64,000 nucleotides of DNA from Campylobacter sp. 19-13652 (GTDB lineage: Bacteria > Campylobacterota > Campylobacteria > Campylobacterales > Campylobacteraceae). The position numbers were made by a program, and so were the translations under genes. Below, one piece after another: positions 60,768 to 64,000 of this stretch (within the stretch, counting starts at the first letter, position 1; each line of letters opens with the position of its first letter). Under the pieces are notes generated by a model. That model searched no databases. It saw only the letters and a program-made list of their open reading frames with translations, and was not told the origin of the DNA. The stretch covers positions 1,550,001-1,614,000 of the forward strand of contig NZ_AP024713.1 in the NCBI RefSeq assembly GCF_019702925.1, in the 5' to 3' direction.

Positions 60768-61982
60768 TTAGTCCATTTTTTTAAATATCACAGAGCCGTT
60801 TGTGCCGCCAAAGCCAAATGAATTACTCATAACCGCTTTAATTTCGGCCTTTCTAGCTACATTTGGCACATAGTCTAAATCGCAATCTGCATCAGGGGTA
60901 GTTTGATTTATTGTAGGTGGGATTATACCATCTCGCATAGCCATTATAGATATAACTGCCTCTATTGCGCCTGCAGCTCCTAGACAGTGTCCAGTCTGCC
61001 CTTTTGTAGAAGTTACTGGAGGGCAATCAACACCAAATAAAGCCTTTAGTGCTGCTGTTTCGTTTTTATCATTTACAGGCGTTGAAGTACCGTGAGCATT
61101 AACATAATCAATCTTTACCCCACCAGCCATTTTAACAGCCTGTCTCATAGCAGATAGCGGTCCTTCAAGCGTAGGAGAGGTAATGTGATAAGCATCCCCA
61201 CTCTCGCCAAATCCAACTAACTCTGCATAAATTTTAGCTCCACGAGCCACAGCACTCTCATAATCCTCAAGCACCAAAGCTCCAGCACCCTCGCCCATTA
61301 CAAAGCCGTCTCGTTCCGCGTCAAATGGTCGACTTGCGCTTTTTGGGTCATCGTTTCTAGTAGATAGGGCTTTCATAGCTGCAAAGCCTCCTATTCCGAC
61401 ACCACAAATAGTACTCTCGGCACCAACTACTAGCATATGACTAGCCTGTCCTAGCATTATACATTTTGCCGCTTGGCTAATAGCGTGAGTGCCAGCTGCG
61501 CAAGCTGTAACACTTGATAAATTTGGTCCATTTAAGCCATGCTCTATCGACACGATACCACCTAGCATATTTACTAAAGCTGAAGGAATGAAAAACGGAG
61601 AAATGCGCTTTACTCCTCGTTCTAATAATATGTTTGAGTTTGCTTCTATATTTGGAAGCCCACCTATACCAGCAGCTGAACTTACGCCAAAGCTATGTGG
61701 ATCAAATTCCCTAATATCGGCATCAGACATAGCCTCTTTGCAGGCTTTTATGCCTAGTTGAATGAATCGTCCTAGCTTTTTAACCTCCTTACCATCAACA
61801 ACAGTCAGTGGGTCAAAATCGGTAATCTCAGCAGCTATTTTCACTGGAAATTCGCTAACATCAAAAGAGGTGATCTTTTTTACGCCTGTTTTGCCTTCGC
61901 AAATCGCCTTAAAAGAGCTTTCTTTATCAAGCCCCAAAGCCGTTATCATTCCGATGCCAGTTACTACGACTCTTTTCAACAC
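60768..61982 (-). CDS. fabF: 3-oxoacyl-[acyl-carrier-protein] synthase II
   Basis: A condensing enzyme of fatty-acid elongation. The 404 residues carry the Cys-His-His triad: SSVTACAAGTHAI (Cys about 163), NAHGTSTPVND (His about 303) and GQTGHCLGAAGAIEA (His about 339), plus the N-terminal VVVTGIGMITALG. It follows acpP by 17 bases and is followed directly by accA, the standard acpP-fabF-accA order in Campylobacter. Confidence 0.96.
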   Translation of the reverse strand: MLKRVVVTGIGMITALGLDKESSFKAICEGKTGVKKITSFDVSEFPVKIAAEITDFDPLTVVDGKEVKKLGRFIQLGIKACKEAMSDADIREFDPHSFGVSSAAGIGGLPNIEANSNILLERGVKRISPFFIPSALVNMLGGIVSIEHGLNGPNLSSVTACAAGTHAISQAAKCIMLGQASHMLVVGAESTICGVGIGGFAAMKALSTRNDDPKSASRPFDAERDGFVMGEGAGALVLEDYESAVARGAKIYAELVGFGESGDAYHITSPTLEGPLSAMRQAVKMAGGVKIDYVNAHGTSTPVNDKNETAALKALFGVDCPPVTSTKGQTGHCLGAAGAIEAVISIMAMRDGIIPPTINQTTPDADCDLDYVPNVARKAEIKAVMSNSFGFGGTNGSVIFKKMD

Positions 61983-61999
61983 ATCTCCCTTGCTAAGAA

Positions 62000-62233
62000 T
62001 TACTTTTGGATCTTGTCTATATAGTTTACAACATCAGAAATACTGATAAGCTTCTCAGCTTCACTATCAGGTATCTCTACGCCAAATTTCTCCTCAAGAG
62101 CCATAACCAACTCCACAACATCAAGACTATCTGCACCTAGGTCTTCTATGATTTTAGACTCTAGTTTTACTGCGTCTGGACTTACGCTTAGTTGCTCTAC
62201 AACCACATCTCTTACGTCATCAAATACTGCCAT
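62000..62233 (-). CDS. acpP: Acyl carrier protein
   Basis: A 77-residue acidic carrier with the phosphopantetheine site [12 protein letters not shown] (Ser36), the usual four-helix length and a C-terminal [19 protein letters not shown] precedes the ATG and a tataaaat -10-like sequence lies about 35 bases upstream, so it may have its own promoter in addition to read-through from the lipoprotein gene. Confidence 0.96.
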   Translation of the reverse strand: MAVFDDVRDVVVEQLSVSPDAVKLESKIIEDLGADSLDVVELVMALEEKFGVEIPDSEAEKLISISDVVNYIDKIQK

Positions 62234-62344
62234 TTTAATTCTCCTTATAAAAAATGTCTGCTATTTTATAATATTTATGCTTTTATATTTTTTAAACAAA
62301 AAGACCCAAAAGTCTAGCAATAGTCATTTGTGGGATAAAACTAA

Positions 62345-62827
62345 CTATTTTAACTTTACCATATTGTTGCGTTCTAAAGCAGTAGTGTCTTCTAAAAGTT
62401 TAATTATAATAGTGTCATTTTCTGTATTTACTAGCTCAGATTTTTCAGGCTTTAAACTCCACATGGCTCCAGTTAAAGGGTCAACTATAAGCAAGCCAAC
62501 AAGCCCACCAAATATTATATTGCCGATATACCAACCACCAAGCCCTTTTTTTATTTTAAATTCAAAGTCTTTATATCCAGGCTTTTTAATTAAAACAAGA
62601 TACTCCTTAGCCGAAAAATATCCCTGCTTTTTATTTAATGTAACGCTTAATGGGGTCTTACCGATAAAAATCTCACTATCTGATTTTATATCCCTTATAC
62701 TCACGCTTGCATCACTTGGCTGCGTATTCATGGTTACTAGCTGAGTTGTGCTACCAACAATACTTGCACACCCACAAAATAAAAAAGCAAACCAACCTAT
62801 TAAAAACAGAGATTTAAAATTTAACAT
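62345..62827 (-). CDS. PEGA-domain lipoprotein
   Basis: A 160-residue exported protein with a lipobox in FLFCGCASIVG (Cys at about 20). It has a PEGA-like segment VTMNTQPSDASVSI with GKTPLSVTLNKKQGYFSA, a motif seen in surface-layer-associated and peptidoglycan-associated lipoproteins, and a central glycine-rich hydrophobic stretch (GNIIFGGLVGLLIVDP). The family resembles Gram-negative lipoproteins of unknown function. It lies between fabG and acpP; a gene at this place in C. jejuni is also of unknown function. Upstream is a G8/C8 tract within a hairpin. Confidence 0.78.
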   Translation of the reverse strand: MLNFKSLFLIGWFAFLFCGCASIVGSTTQLVTMNTQPSDASVSIRDIKSDSEIFIGKTPLSVTLNKKQGYFSAKEYLVLIKKPGYKDFEFKIKKGLGGWYIGNIIFGGLVGLLIVDPLTGAMWSLKPEKSELVNTENDTIIIKLLEDTTALERNNMVKLK

Positions 62828-62850
62828 AAAACTACTCCTTGAATTAAATT

Positions 62851-62880
62851 AAAAAGAGAGGGTGATTTTACCCCCCCCTC
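62851..62880 (-). terminator. Probable fabG terminator containing a C8/G8 tract
   Basis: On the minus strand: GAG, eight G, then TAAAATC, ACCCTC and a T-rich tail. GAGGGT and ACCCTC would pair perfectly with only three G; the surplus G must loop out or slip. It lies between fabG and the lipoprotein ATG at 62827. Confidence 0.45.
62871..62878. repeat. C8 homopolymer tract
   Basis: Eight C, 43 bases upstream of the lipoprotein start codon, forming one arm of a terminator-like hairpin. Confidence 0.9.
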
Positions 62881-62920
62881 GCTTAATTTTTTATAAATTT
62901 AAACAAGAAGCAAGGCTTAA

Positions 62921-63664
62921 TTACATATATAATCCGCCGTTTACTTTTAGCGTTTCACCTGTTATGTAACTTGCGCTATCGCTTAATAAAAACGCCACCG
63001 CTTCGGCTACTTCACTCGCTTCGCCAAAGCGCGCTAGTGGGATATTTTTAGCATAGTTTGCCTTTACCTCATCGCTTAAAGCGTCTGTCATATCAGTAGC
63101 GATAAAGCCTGGCGTTACGCAGTTAAAACGCACATTTCGGCTTGCGCCCTCTTTTGCAAAGCTCTTAGACATCGCTATCATTCCACCCTTGCTGGCTGAG
63201 TAGTTTACCTGCCCTGCATTTCCCATCTCTCCAACAATGCTAGCTATACTTACCACCGCACCAAAGCGCTTTTTACTCATCACTTTTAGCGCCTCACGTG
63301 AGCCTATAAACGCAGAAAGTAGGTTTGTATCAACCACGCTTTTAAACTCATCGGTTTTCATTCTAAGGGCTAGCTTATCATTTGTAATTCCAGCGTTATT
63401 TACCAGATAGCTTAGCTCGCCGTCTGTATCAATGATTAGGTTTATCCCCTTTATATACTCATCCTCATCAGTAGCGTCAAATTTAATCACAGCCGCCTTA
63501 CCTCCAGCTGCTTCTATCTCAGCTTGCAAAGCATCTGCAATCTCAGGCTTTGAGCGGTAATTTATCCACACCTTTAGTCCCTTAGTCGCTAAAACTTTAG
63601 CAATTTGCGCACCTATTCCTCTGCTTGCACCAGTTACTAGCACATTTTTACCTGTAAAATTCAT
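62921..63664 (-). CDS. fabG: 3-oxoacyl-[acyl-carrier-protein] reductase
   Basis: NADPH-dependent reduction of 3-ketoacyl-ACP. The 247-residue short-chain dehydrogenase has GASRGIGAQIAKVL (about 12-25), NNAGIT, the catalytic Ser in SIASIVGEMG and Tyr-Lys in NYSASKGGM (about 149-157), and CVTPGFIATDMTD. It follows the phosphoglycerate mutase gene by 17 bases on the same strand and precedes the lipoprotein and acpP genes. Confidence 0.95.
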   Translation of the reverse strand: MNFTGKNVLVTGASRGIGAQIAKVLATKGLKVWINYRSKPEIADALQAEIEAAGGKAAVIKFDATDEDEYIKGINLIIDTDGELSYLVNNAGITNDKLALRMKTDEFKSVVDTNLLSAFIGSREALKVMSKKRFGAVVSIASIVGEMGNAGQVNYSASKGGMIAMSKSFAKEGASRNVRFNCVTPGFIATDMTDALSDEVKANYAKNIPLARFGEASEVAEAVAFLLSDSASYITGETLKVNGGLYM

Positions 63665-63681
63665 ACTTTTCCTTTCAAAAT

Positions 63682-64000
63682 TTAAATTAAGCTCTCGCTC
63701 ATACTATCTGGCTTTTCTAGCCCCATTATCTCTAGTACCGTAGCTGCAACATTTGCTAGCCCAAGCCCAGATTTTAGGTGCTTTACTCCATCAGCAAGAA
63801 CAAAGGCATACACATCAAAAGTAGTGTGGTTTGTAAGCGCCCTACCCTGATCATCGGCTAGCTGCTCACAGTTGCCGTGGTCGCTGATTTGCATATACGC
63901 GTAACCCTTTTGCTGGGCTTTTTGCACTATTCGTCCCAGCTCCTTATCCACAGCTTCCACAGCCTTTACGCAAGCCGCAAAATCTCCAGTGTGTCCTACC
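63682..64000 (-). CDS. gpmI: 2,3-bisphosphoglycerate-independent phosphoglycerate mutase, C-terminal part
   Basis: The frame continues off the right edge; 105 C-terminal residues are seen, from VGHTGDFAACVKAVEAVD through the metal-binding ISDHGNCEQ (Asp-His) to the end GLEKPDSMSESLI. These match the phosphatase domain of the manganese-dependent mutase (iPGM) of glycolysis and gluconeogenesis. The gpmI-fabG order is conserved in Campylobacter. The internal codon at complement 63958-63960 is GTG (Val), not a start. Confidence 0.92.
   Translation of the reverse strand, partial: VGHTGDFAACVKAVEAVDKELGRIVQKAQQKGYAYMQISDHGNCEQLADDQGRALTNHTTFDVYAFVLADGVKHLKSGLGLANVAATVLEIMGLEKPDSMSESLI

Noticed and set aside
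1-64000. tRNA, rRNA, CRISPR, prophage or intact insertion sequence
   Set aside because: Reading the intergenic regions on both strands gave no cloverleaf-like CCA-proximal sequences, regular spaced repeats or transposase frames.

Overview
The window looks like a chromosomal segment of a Campylobacter-type bacterium (Campylobacterota). This is inferred from gene content and order: flagellin beside a Maf-type (DUF115) protein, a Sec-containing fdhA-fdhB-fdhC operon with a small Tat leader gene, murB-fliQ-mqnD, the cftr1-p19-DUF2318-ABC iron locus, murC-membrane protein-mutS2, the gmhB-hldD-hldE-gmhA heptose operon, a waaC-htrB core-LOS locus, and gpmI-fabG-acpP-fabF-accA. I think the non-thermophilic, oral-type Campylobacter group is likeliest, but I cannot fix the species. 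No rRNA, tRNA, CRISPR array, intact IS element or prophage was recognised.

Layout. 0.2-0.8 kb: rdgB. 1.2-2.7 kb: flagellin with a sigma28-type promoter, preceded by a C10 tract. 3.5-6.2 kb: Maf-like protein and MarC. 6.2-11.1 kb: formate dehydrogenase operon, with an in-frame UGA (Sec) in fdhA. 11.3-16 kb: murB, fliQ, mqnD, a DUF2147 protein and molybdopterin genes moeA-moaE-moaD. 16-17 kb: nspC. 17.6-25.1 kb: iron-uptake locus. 25.25-27 kb: yedF and a selD that itself carries an in-frame UGA. 27.4-32.7 kb: five glycosyltransferases. 32.8-39.8 kb: murC, a small membrane protein, mutS2, a degenerate GGDEF/EAL protein and dapE. 39.8-41.2 kb: gene-free, repeat-rich. 41.2-45.8 kb: cytochrome c, ADP-heptose operon, Sel1-repeat protein. 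46.1-48.5 kb: a four-gene exported transglutaminase/MerT/MerP/M15-peptidase operon. 48.9-58.7 kb: LOS core genes, including a decayed glycosyltransferase next to a C11 tract. 58.7-59.8 kb: gene-free, repeat-rich. 59.8-64 kb: fatty-acid genes, a PEGA lipoprotein and the 3' end of gpmI.

How it fits together. SelD makes selenophosphate for selenocysteine; the moeA/moaE/moaD genes supply the pterin cofactor; both are needed by the FdhA encoded 15 kb upstream. GmhB, HldD, HldE and GmhA make the ADP-heptose used by the several GT9 heptosyltransferases. The fab/acc genes supply acyl chains for LpxL/HtrB and membranes.

The least explained structures are: a dispersed intergenic repeat of about 130 bp present in at least five or six diverged copies; a second repeat shared by the two large gene-free regions; the transglutaminase-MerTP-M15 operon, whose role I do not recognise; several intergenic G/C homopolymer tracts; and a translationally coupled 69-residue ORF containing a 25-bp direct repeat in the LOS operon.
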